Below are positions 55,716 through 64,000 of a DNA stretch of 64,000 bases, one piece after another. Within the stretch, counting starts at the first letter, position 1; the number at the start of each line of letters is the position of its first letter. The stretch lies in NCBI RefSeq assembly GCF_002563855.1, contig NZ_PDJQ01000001.1:2294001-2358000 (forward strand), given 5' to 3'. The notes under the pieces are model-generated. The model had not been told where the DNA came from, made no database searches, and saw only the letters and a program-made list of their open reading frames with translations. The position numbers and the translations under genes are program-made. The DNA comes from Tepidiforma thermophila. GTDB lineage: Bacteria; Chloroflexota; Dehalococcoidia; Tepidiformales; Tepidiformaceae.

Positions 55716-58412
55716 CTAGCCGGAGAGCGCCTCCAATCCGAGCCGCCGGCCCTCGGCGAGGGCGGCGTCGATGCGGGACGGGTCTTTGGCGCCGGCCTGG
55801 GCGAGGTCGGGGCGGCCGCCGCCGCCGCCGCCGGCGGCCTGCGCGACGGCGCGGATGATGGTGCCAGCGTGGACGCCGCGGGCGACGAGGTCGGGCGTGG
55901 CGGCGGCGAGGAACGCCGGGCGGCCTTCGATTTCTGCGGCAAGGATGACGAGGGCGGACTTGAGCCGGCCGCGGAGGCGGTCGGCGACGTCACGGAGGAC
56001 GTCCTGGGAGAGGGCGTCGACGCGGGCGACCACGAGGGCTGCCTCGCCGACGCGCTCGGCGCCGGCGACGAGACCCTCGGCGAGGGCCGCCGCCTGGACG
56101 CGGGCGAGCTGTTCGGCCTGTTTGCGGAGGCGCTCGAGCTCGGACTGGAGGGCGTCGATCCGGTCTTCGACCTCGGCCGGCGAGGTGTTGAGGCGCTCCG
56201 CGATGCGGAGAAGGCGGTCCTGCTGTTCGAGGAGGTAGGCTTCTGCGGCACGGCCGGTGACGGCTTCGATGCGGCGCGTGCCGGCGGCGACGGCGCCCTC
56301 GCGGATGATGTGGATGAAGCCGATCTGGCCGGTGTGGTGGACGTGGGTGCCGCCGCAGAGCTCGGCGCTGAAGACGTGGCTGTTTTCGCGGATTTCGACG
56401 ACGCGGACTTCGCTGCCGTATTTGTCGCCGAAGAAGGCGAGTGCGCCGGATTCGATCGCCTGGCGATAGCCGGTGGTGCGCCACTGGACCTCGAGGTCGT
56501 GGCGGACCTTCTCGTTGGCAAGCTGCTGGACCTCGGCGAGGGCCTCGCGGGGCGTCTGTTCGAGGTGGGTGAAGTCGAAGCGGAGGCGGTCCGGAGTGAC
56601 GAGGGAGCCCTGCTGGCGAACGTGGGTGCCAAGGATGGCGCGGAGGGCCGCGTGGAGGATATGGGTGCCGGTGTGGTTGCGGGCTGCACCCCGGCGCCAG
56701 TGGAGGTCGACGGTGGCGGTGGCGCGCTGGCTGGCACGGATCTCCCCTTCGACGACGCGGCCGCGGTGGACGATGGCGCCGCCGGAGGCCTGGGTGTCTT
56801 CAACGAGGAAGACGCCGGTGGGGGTGACGATGTTCCCGCGGTCGCCGACCTGGCCGCCGCCCTCGGGGTAGAAGGGGGTGGTCGAGAGGACGAGCTCGGC
56901 TTGCTGGCCCTCGGTGAGGAGGTCGGCGAGGGCGTTGCCACGGAGGATGGCGACGACGGCGGCATCGGCTTCGGTATGGGTGTAGCCGACGAAGTTGCTG
57001 TGGTCGTCGCCGAGCTGCTGAATGATGGGCGAGACCTCGCCCTTGAGGAAGGCGCCCTGCTGGCGGGCGCGGGCACGCTGGGCTTCGAGGGCGGCGTGGA
57101 AGCCGGCGTCGTCGAGGGCGAACCCTTCGGCGGCGGCGATTTCGCGGGTGAGCTCGACGGGGAGGCCGAAGGTGTCGTAGAGGGTGAAGGCTTCGTCGCC
57201 GGGGATGGTGGACGCGCCGGCGGCGCGAAGGCGTTCGAGGAGGTCCTCCAGCCGGTGCGTGCCGGCCTCGAGCGTGCGGGTGAACCGCTCCTCCTCGGCC
57301 GAGAGTGCCCGCTGGATGAAGGCCTGGTTCTCGACGAGGTGGGGGTAGTAGCCGCCGAGGCGGCCGATGGCGGCGGCGGCGAGGCGGTGGGTAAACGGCT
57401 CCCTGACGCCGACCTTGCGGGCGAAGTAGATGGCGCGGCGGATGACGCGGCGGAGGACGTAGCCGCGGCCTTCGTTGCTGGGGACGACGCCGTCGCCGAT
57501 GAGGAGGGTGGCGGCGCGGCAGTGCTCGGCCATGGCGCGGATGGCGTATGCCTGGAGCTCGGTAGCGGCGCCGCCGAGGTAGTCGACGCCGACGACGGCC
57601 TGGGCCTCGGCGAGGATGGGGAGGAAGATGTCGGTTTCGAAGACGGAGCGCTTGCCCTGGAGGACCATGGCGACGCGCTCGAGACCGCTGCCGGTATCGA
57701 TGTTCTGGGCCGGGAGGTTCGTGCGGCGGCCGTCGGGGTGCTGGTAGAGCTGCATGAAGACGAGGTTCCAGATTTCGAGGAACCGGTCGCTGTAGCCGAC
57801 GCCGGCCGGGCGGCCGTCGGGGCCGGTGTGGAGGCGGGCCTCGGCGGGGTCGCGGGAGGGGTCGAGGTCGTAATAAATCTCGCTGTCGGGGCCGCAAGGG
57901 CCGCTGGCGCCGGGTGTGTCTTTGGGGAAGGAGAACCAGTAATTGAGGTCTTCGTCGCGCCGGTGGATGTGATCGTCGGGGAGGCCGACCTCGCGCCAGA
58001 AGCGGTAGCTGTCGTCGTCGTCCAGGTAGATGGTGGCGTGGAGGCGGGAGGGGTCGAGGCGGTAAACTTCGGTGAGGAGCTCCCAGGCCCAGCGGATCGC
58101 CTCGCGTTTGAAGTAGTCGCCGAAGCTGAAGTTGCCGAGCATCTCAAAGGCGGTGAGGTGACTGAGGTCGCCGACCTCTTCGATGTCGGTGGTGCGGAAG
58201 CAGCGCTGGACAGTGACGACACGGGGCGCGGCCGGAGGTTCTTCGCCCATGAACTGGGGCTTGAACTGCTGCATGCCGGCCGAGGTGAACATGGAGGTCG
58301 GGTCCCCGATGGGGACGAGGGGCCAGGGCGGCAGGAGCACGTGCCCGCGTTCTTTGAAGAAGGAGATGAAGGCGTCGCGGATCTCGTCGGAAGTGCGCGG
58401 GGGGTTGCTCAT
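55716..58412 (-). CDS. alaS: Alanyl-tRNA synthetase
   Basis: 898 residues, full length. Class II catalytic core (RDAFISFFKERGH, SMFTSAGMQQFKP, and motif 3 GDGVVPSNEGRGYVLRRVIRRA), editing domain with zinc ligands (RNHTGTHILH and CGGTHVHHTG), and a C-terminal coiled-coil and globular domain ending GGGGGGRPDLAQAG. The ATG at 58412 is used because an upstream ATG at 58427 overlaps the likely -10 TAGGAT (58431-58426). The leader would be only about 7 nt. It heads a long minus-strand cluster. Confidence 0.96.
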   Translation of the reverse strand: MSNPPRTSDEIRDAFISFFKERGHVLLPPWPLVPIGDPTSMFTSAGMQQFKPQFMGEEPPAAPRVVTVQRCFRTTDIEEVGDLSHLTAFEMLGNFSFGDYFKREAIRWAWELLTEVYRLDPSRLHATIYLDDDDSYRFWREVGLPDDHIHRRDEDLNYWFSFPKDTPGASGPCGPDSEIYYDLDPSRDPAEARLHTGPDGRPAGVGYSDRFLEIWNLVFMQLYQHPDGRRTNLPAQNIDTGSGLERVAMVLQGKRSVFETDIFLPILAEAQAVVGVDYLGGAATELQAYAIRAMAEHCRAATLLIGDGVVPSNEGRGYVLRRVIRRAIYFARKVGVREPFTHRLAAAAIGRLGGYYPHLVENQAFIQRALSAEEERFTRTLEAGTHRLEDLLERLRAAGASTIPGDEAFTLYDTFGLPVELTREIAAAEGFALDDAGFHAALEAQRARARQQGAFLKGEVSPIIQQLGDDHSNFVGYTHTEADAAVVAILRGNALADLLTEGQQAELVLSTTPFYPEGGGQVGDRGNIVTPTGVFLVEDTQASGGAIVHRGRVVEGEIRASQRATATVDLHWRRGAARNHTGTHILHAALRAILGTHVRQQGSLVTPDRLRFDFTHLEQTPREALAEVQQLANEKVRHDLEVQWRTTGYRQAIESGALAFFGDKYGSEVRVVEIRENSHVFSAELCGGTHVHHTGQIGFIHIIREGAVAAGTRRIEAVTGRAAEAYLLEQQDRLLRIAERLNTSPAEVEDRIDALQSELERLRKQAEQLARVQAAALAEGLVAGAERVGEAALVVARVDALSQDVLRDVADRLRGRLKSALVILAAEIEGRPAFLAAATPDLVARGVHAGTIIRAVAQAAGGGGGGRPDLAQAGAKDPSRIDAALAEGRRLGLEALSG

Positions 58413-58425
58413 GGCTGTTGCTGGC

Positions 58426-58431
58426 ATCCTA
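58426..58431 (-). promoter_or_regulatory. -10 element (TAGGAT) for alaS
   Basis: On the minus strand TAGGAT ends 13 nt before the alaS ATG, giving a very short leader without a Shine-Dalgarno sequence. Confidence 0.4.
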
Positions 58432-58472
58432 GGGTCGGGGTGCGGGGCGTGTCGAGAGCGCAAGCGGATCGG

Positions 58473-58502
58473 TTGACACCCGATCGCGGGGATTCCTAGG
58501 AT
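58473..58502 (+). promoter_or_regulatory. Promoter for the glmU cluster
   Basis: TTGACA (58473-58478) and TAGGAT (58497-58502) are 18 nt apart, the best sigma70 match in the window. Transcription would start near 58509. Confidence 0.75.
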
Positions 58503-58507
58503 GGAAG

Positions 58508-58528
58508 ACGGACGGGATATCCGTCCGT
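58508..58528 (+). other. Hairpin at the expected transcript 5' end of glmU
   Basis: ACGGACGG and CCGTCCGT form an 8-bp stem with a 5-base GATAT loop, right at the predicted start of transcription. It could protect the 5' end or be an operator. About 90 bp of leader without a gene follow. Confidence 0.5.
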
Positions 58529-58618
58529 TATGTGCGCCTCATCTGAACCTTCCAGTACATCGAGGCAGAGGGCCACTGCTGGCCCTGGCGGGAATTGTTC
58601 TTGCCGCGAGGCCGGGCT

Positions 58619-59971
58619 GTGAGCGGCACCGGGGTGGTTGTCCTGGCGGCGGGGCTCGGCACGCGGATGCGGTCGCGGCTCCCGAAGGTGCTCCACCCGG
58701 TGTGCGGGGTCCCGATGGTGCGCCACGTCGTGGTGGCGGCGAAGACGCTGGAGCCGGCACGGATTGTGGTGGTCACGGGGCATGGTGCAGAGCTGGTGGA
58801 GGCCGCGCTGGCAGACACCGGGGTGACGTTCGTCCGACAGGAGACGCTGGACGGGACTGCCGGGGCAGTGCGCCGCTGTGAGGGGGCGCTCGCCGGGTGC
58901 GGCCGCGTCGTGGTGCTGAACGGCGACGCGCCGCTCATTACCGGGGAGTCGCTGGCACGGCTGGCGGCGGCAGCAGCGGGCAGGCCGCTGGCGTTCGCAA
59001 CGTGCCGGGTAGAGCAGCCGGGCCGGCTTGGCCGGGTGGTCCGGGGGCCAGGCGGCGAAGTAACTGCGGTGGTGGAGGCGGCGGAGTACGAAGGCTCCGA
59101 TGGCCCGGCCGAGATCAATGCCGGGCAGTACGTGTTCGATGCGGCGTGGCTCTGGTCGCACCTGCCGGAGGTTCCCCTCAGCGCGAAGGGCGAGTACTAC
59201 CTCACGCACCTGGTGGCGATGGCGGCGAACGAGGGCCGGCCCGCCGCCACGGTGGAAATCCCCGCAGTAGAAGCGCTCGGGGTGGACGACCGCGTCAGGC
59301 TTGCGGAGGCGGAGGCGGTGCTCCGGCGGCGGGTGCTGGAGCGGCACATGCTGGCGGGGGTGACGGTCGAAGACCCGGCAACGACGTTCATCGGCGCGGA
59401 GGCAGAGCTCGGGCAGGACGTGACGGTGCTCGCGGGGAGCCGCATCGAAGGGCGAAGCGTGGTGGCGGAGGGCGCTGTCATCGGCCCGAATACGACATTG
59501 CGCAATGCCCTGGTCGGGCGCGACACGCGGGTGGAGGCGTCGGTGGTGGAGGATTCGGTCATCGGCGAGCGGTGCACCGTGGGACCGTTTGCGCACATCC
59601 GCGGGGGCGCGGTCATCGGCGACGAGTGCGAGGTGCGCAATTACGCTGAGGTCAAGAACTCGCGGCTGGGCCGCGGGGTGAAGATGCACCACTTCAGCTA
59701 TCTCGGCGATGCCGAGGTGGGCGACGGGACGAATATCGGCGCCGGGACGATCACCTGCAATTACGACGGCGTTGCCAAGCACCGGACGATCATCGGGCGC
59801 GGGGTGTTCATCGGCTCGGACACCATGCTGATCGCGCCGGTGACGGTGGGGGACGGGGCGTTCACGGCGACCGGCGCAGTGGTCACGCGCGATGTGCCTG
59901 CAGGCATGAGCGTGCGGGGCGTGCCGGCGAAGCCGTTCGAGCGAAAGGAGCGCGGGCAGGCCTCCCCCTGA
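58619..59971 (+). CDS. glmU: Bifunctional UDP-GlcNAc pyrophosphorylase/GlcN-1-P acetyltransferase
   Basis: 450 residues. N-terminal uridylyltransferase with LAAGLGTRMRSRLPK and NAGQYVFDA; C-terminal left-handed beta-helix acetyltransferase with GAVIGPNTTLRNA, the MHHFSYLGD catalytic His and ITCNYDG. It makes UDP-GlcNAc for peptidoglycan and glycans. The GTG at 58619 gives the family start (SGTGVVVLAAG). The stop codon lies in a hairpin loop that also holds the Shine-Dalgarno sequence of the next gene. Confidence 0.95.
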   Translation: MSGTGVVVLAAGLGTRMRSRLPKVLHPVCGVPMVRHVVVAAKTLEPARIVVVTGHGAELVEAALADTGVTFVRQETLDGTAGAVRRCEGALAGCGRVVVLNGDAPLITGESLARLAAAAAGRPLAFATCRVEQPGRLGRVVRGPGGEVTAVVEAAEYEGSDGPAEINAGQYVFDAAWLWSHLPEVPLSAKGEYYLTHLVAMAANEGRPAATVEIPAVEALGVDDRVRLAEAEAVLRRRVLERHMLAGVTVEDPATTFIGAEAELGQDVTVLAGSRIEGRSVVAEGAVIGPNTTLRNALVGRDTRVEASVVEDSVIGERCTVGPFAHIRGGAVIGDECEVRNYAEVKNSRLGRGVKMHHFSYLGDAEVGDGTNIGAGTITCNYDGVAKHRTIIGRGVFIGSDTMLIAPVTVGDGAFTATGAVVTRDVPAGMSVRGVPAKPFERKERGQASP

Positions 59972-59990
59972 GGGGGCGGAGGAGCCATCC

Positions 59991-61259
<1,269 letters not shown>

Positions 61260-61270
61260 GGCGAGCCTGC

Positions 61271-61276
61271 TAGGAT
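61271..61276 (+). promoter_or_regulatory. -10 element (TAGGAT) for dprA
   Basis: TAGGAT ends 9 nt before the dprA ATG, just after the upstream stop codon. The leader would be about 3 nt. Confidence 0.4.
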
Positions 61277-61285
61277 CCGGCGGGC

Positions 61286-62395
61286 ATGGGCGAGGTGAAC
61301 GAGCTGCCGTACTGGCTGGCGCTGCGGCGGGCCGGGCTGGGAACGACGAGCTTTGCACTGCTGATCGCGAAGTTCGGGTCGATTGCCGAGGCATGGAACG
61401 CGCCGGCCGGGGACCTGAAAGCGGCGGGCATCGATGAGCCGTATGTCCGGAGCGTGGCCCGGGTGAAGGCAGCGTTCGACGCGGACGAGGAGCTGGGGAA
61501 GCTCGAACGAGCGGGAGCGCGTGCGCTGACCTGGCGCGACGCGGAGTATCCGCAGCGGCTGCGGGAGATCCCGCAGAGCCCGCCGGTGCTCGTGGTGCGG
61601 GGGAGTGCGGGGCCGGAGTTCCCCCAGGCGGTTGCGGTGGTGGGCACACGGAGCGTGACGCCGTACGGGCGGCAGGCAACGGAGACGTTCTGCGCGGCGC
61701 TGGCTGAGCTGGGCGTGGCGATCATCAGCGGGCTGGCGCGCGGGGTCGATGCGATTGCGCACCGGGTGGCCCTGGAGCACGGGACACCGACGGTGGCGGT
61801 GCTTGCGGGCGGGGTGGACCAGGTGTACCCGCGCGAGAACGCCGGGCTGGCGGAGCGGATCGCGGAGCACGGGTGCCTGGTGAGCGAATACCCGCTCGGG
61901 ACGCCGGCGCGGCGGGATTTCTTCCCGCGTCGGAACCGGATCCTGTCGGGGCTGGCGCGGGCCGTGCTGGTGGTGGAAGCGGGGGAGGGGAGCGGCGCGC
62001 TTCACACGGCGAACTGGGCGTTCGAGCAGGGGCGGGACGTGTTCGCAGTGCCGGGGAGCATTTTCTCGCTGCAGAGCGCGGGAACGAACCAGCTGATTCG
62101 CGAGAACACCGCGAAGCTGGTGGCAAGGCCGGAGCAGCTGGCGGAGGAGCTGAACCTGCTCCAAACCGGCGCCCAGCTGCCGCTCCCGGGCGGCACGGCG
62201 TCTCCAGCGGCAGGGGCGGCAGCGGCGGCCAGTGACGACCCGATCCTGCAGCTGCTGGCCGCCGGTCCGCTGCACATCGATGAGCTGGTCCGGGCGCTCG
62301 GGCGACCGGCGGCGGAGGTTTCAGGGGCGCTCGCCCTGCTGGAGATCGACGGGCTCGTGCGGCAGGCAGGGCCAATGACGTACGCCATCGCCTGA
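61286..62395 (+). CDS. dprA: DNA-processing protein DprA
   Basis: 369 residues. A SAM-like N-terminal domain, then the Rossmann domain with VGTRSVTPYGRQAT, ISGLARGVDAIAH, RRDFFPRRNRILSGLA and VVEAGEGSGALHTA, and a C-terminal winged helix (about 305-369). It loads RecA on incoming single-stranded DNA during natural transformation. No com genes are in the window. A hairpin (62429-62451) lies before topA. Confidence 0.93.
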   Translation: MGEVNELPYWLALRRAGLGTTSFALLIAKFGSIAEAWNAPAGDLKAAGIDEPYVRSVARVKAAFDADEELGKLERAGARALTWRDAEYPQRLREIPQSPPVLVVRGSAGPEFPQAVAVVGTRSVTPYGRQATETFCAALAELGVAIISGLARGVDAIAHRVALEHGTPTVAVLAGGVDQVYPRENAGLAERIAEHGCLVSEYPLGTPARRDFFPRRNRILSGLARAVLVVEAGEGSGALHTANWAFEQGRDVFAVPGSIFSLQSAGTNQLIRENTAKLVARPEQLAEELNLLQTGAQLPLPGGTASPAAGAAAAASDDPILQLLAAGPLHIDELVRALGRPAAEVSGALALLEIDGLVRQAGPMTYAIA

Positions 62396-62515
62396 GCCAG
62401 CCGACGTTTCGAGACAACAGCGCGTCAAGCCCCTGTGCTGGACAGAGGGGCGACGGCATCACTACCTTGGAAAGTCCCGGCAGACCGGGAATCGAGGGGA
62501 ACAGGCGAGTTCAAC

Positions 62516-64000
62516 GTGGCGACAGCGACAGCAACGCGACGGCGGCGGAAGACGGAAGCGGAGGCACCGGCCCCGGCAGGCGGGAGCGAGGCGACGCCCG
62601 CGCGCGAGCGGAAAGGGCCGCGCTACCTGGTAGTGGTGGAGTCCCCGACGAAGGCGCGCACGCTCCAGAGCATCCTCGGCAGCGAGTACGAGGTGATTGC
62701 ATCGCTCGGGCACGTGCGCGACCTGCCGACCTACGGCTACGGGGTGGAGAACGTTGAGCAGCTGGACTTCCGCCCGAAGTACGTGGTGGTGAAGGACCGC
62801 AACTCGCGGGTCGATAAGGCGGAGGTTATCAAGGAGATTGCGGAGGCGGCGAAGCGGGCGGAACGGGTCTTCCTCAGCACGGATCCCGACCGGGAGGGCG
62901 AGGCGATCGCCTGGCACATCAAAGAGGCGGCGGGCATCCCGGATGAGAAGGTGACCCGGGTGGTGTTCCATGAGATTACGCGCCCGGCGATCGAGGCGGC
63001 ATTTGCGGAGGCGCTGGGACAGGCGCCGGCTTCGGCGGAGCACAGCCGGCGGGAGCCCGGGAAGCTCGATATGCACCTCGTCGACGCGCAGCAGGCGCGG
63101 CGGGTGCTGGACCGGCTGATCGGCTACCCGCTGACGTGGTTCGTGCAGAAGAAGGTGAGCCGGGGCGCGAGCGCAGGGCGGGTGCAGAGCGTGGCGCTCG
63201 GGCTGATCGTGAAGCGGGAGCGGGAGATCCAGTCGTTTGTGCCGGTGGAGTACTGGACGATCGACGCGGAGGTTGCGAAGGAGGGCCGGGGATTCACGGC
63301 CGGGCTGGTGGCCTTTGAGGGGATGCCGAAGGGCGCAAAGATCCGGCCGGAGTTCGGCCCGGCCGGGCCGGCAATCCCGGATGAGGCGACGGCGAACCGG
63401 CTGGTGGAGGGGTTCCGCCGGGCGACCTTTACGGTTGAGGCGGTCAAGCAGGGGCAGCGGAAGGTGGCGCCGGCACCGCCGTTCACAACCAGCACCTTCC
63501 AGCAGGCGGCCGTGAACCGGCTGGGGATGAGCACGGCGCGGGCGATGAGCGTGGCGCAGGAGCTGTACGAAGGCGTCAACGGGATGCCCGGCCTGATTAC
63601 GTACATGCGCACCGATTCGGTGGCGGTTTCACCGGTGGCCCAGCAGCAGGCGCGGGCGTTTATCCGGGAGGCGTGGGGCGCGGACTTCGTGCCGGAAAAG
63701 CCGCGGGTGTACCGGACCCGGGCGCGCGGGGCGCAGGAAGCGCATGAGGCGATCCGGCCGACGAACCCGGCGCTGCGACCGGAGGAGCTGCGGCGGTCGC
63801 TCAGCCCGGAGCAGCTGAAGGTGTACGACCTCATCTGGCGGCGGTTCCTGGCCAGCCAGATGACCGATGCGGTCTACAAAACGGTCACGGTTGAGATTGC
63901 GGCGAAGGCCGAGGGTGCGCCCGCCGGGACGTTCCGGGCAACTGCGAGCACGCTGGTGTTCGAAGGTCATCTGAAGGTCTACGGGGCGGAGGCGGCCGAA
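62516..64000 (+). CDS. topA: DNA topoisomerase I, C-terminus outside window
   Basis: At least 495 residues. After a basic low-complexity N-terminus (about 1-38), the TOPRIM domain starts YLVVVESPTKARTL with STDPDREGEAIAWHIK, and the catalytic Tyr is in LITYMRTDS. Relaxes negative supercoils. The GTG at 62516 gives a Thr/Arg-rich tail before the TOPRIM domain; GAGGGG is 12 nt upstream. The zinc-ribbon part is off the window. Confidence 0.95.
   Translation, partial: MATATATRRRRKTEAEAPAPAGGSEATPARERKGPRYLVVVESPTKARTLQSILGSEYEVIASLGHVRDLPTYGYGVENVEQLDFRPKYVVVKDRNSRVDKAEVIKEIAEAAKRAERVFLSTDPDREGEAIAWHIKEAAGIPDEKVTRVVFHEITRPAIEAAFAEALGQAPASAEHSRREPGKLDMHLVDAQQARRVLDRLIGYPLTWFVQKKVSRGASAGRVQSVALGLIVKREREIQSFVPVEYWTIDAEVAKEGRGFTAGLVAFEGMPKGAKIRPEFGPAGPAIPDEATANRLVEGFRRATFTVEAVKQGQRKVAPAPPFTTSTFQQAAVNRLGMSTARAMSVAQELYEGVNGMPGLITYMRTDSVAVSPVAQQQARAFIREAWGADFVPEKPRVYRTRARGAQEAHEAIRPTNPALRPEELRRSLSPEQLKVYDLIWRRFLASQMTDAVYKTVTVEIAAKAEGAPAGTFRATASTLVFEGHLKVYGAEAAE

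Overview
The window is a very G+C-rich, gene-dense bacterial chromosome segment. Small intergenic gaps, start/stop overlaps of 1-4 nt, a bacterial A-type RNase P RNA, a 16S-tRNA-Ile-tRNA-Ala-23S operon with encoded CCA ends, and sigma70-type promoters all point to a free-living bacterium. The mix of genes (DUF2207 membrane protein, shikimate kinase/dehydroquinate synthase fusion, CoxMSL-type molybdenum hydroxylase, many acyl-CoA enzymes, B12 salvage, no outer-membrane genes) suggests a Chloroflexota member, possibly close to Tepidiforma. This is an inference from gene content and was not tested by 16S comparison. No prophage, insertion sequence, CRISPR array or integron was seen.

Layout. 1-3.9 kb: MoxR/ChlI-like ATPase (cut by the window edge), the molybdenum-cofactor gene mobA divergent from yqeC, and two small genes. 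3.9-9.5 kb: M20 peptidase, protein phosphatase, PAS protein, SDR, DAHP synthase (aroF) and a thioredoxin-TPR protein. 9.6-9.9 kb: RNase P RNA. 10-15.1 kb: FlK-like thioesterase, CoA transferase, a FlgM-like small ORF, an ABC-2 exporter and an acyl-CoA dehydrogenase. 15.2-19 kb: polA, a dienelactone hydrolase and a DUF6295-like protein. 19-23.1 kb: a molybdenum hydroxylase operon (FAD, 2Fe-2S and Mo subunits) with a MoaD-like gene and a broken livF remnant. 23.2-31.5 kb: DUF2207 protein with an apparent frameshift, glycerophosphodiesterase, MBL-fold hydrolase, and a peptide/nickel-type ABC importer operon that also encodes a methyltransferase and a GNAT enzyme but no ATPase.

31.6-41.4 kb is one cobalamin riboswitch-controlled operon: BtuC, BtuF, BtuD, CobO, CobT, CobS, CbiB, CobD-type decarboxylase, CobQ and CobU. 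It imports a corrinoid, adenosylates it and attaches the aminopropanol arm and lower ligand. Its BtuD has Gln in place of the Walker A lysine. 41.6-46.9 kb (minus strand): rRNA operon ending in initiator tRNA-fMet, with no 5S gene. 47.1-58.4 kb (minus strand): alaS, a baseplate-J-like membrane protein, ruvX, mltG, aroE, a small membrane protein, aroC, the aroK-aroB fusion and tgt, nearly all overlapping by a few bases. With aroF this gives four of the chorismate-pathway genes, one of them bifunctional. 58.6-64 kb (plus strand): glmU, a CNNM/CorC-type protein, dprA and topA (cut by the window edge).

A recurring regulatory feature is a -10-like hexamer (TAGAAT, TATACT, TACGAT, CATAGT, TAAAGT) placed 6-8 nt upstream of a start codon with no Shine-Dalgarno sequence. 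This is the signature of leaderless transcripts. I did not find a clearly new biological system. The best candidates for follow-up are the ATPase-less importer operon with its modifying enzymes, the altered BtuD, and the leaderless promoter pattern.
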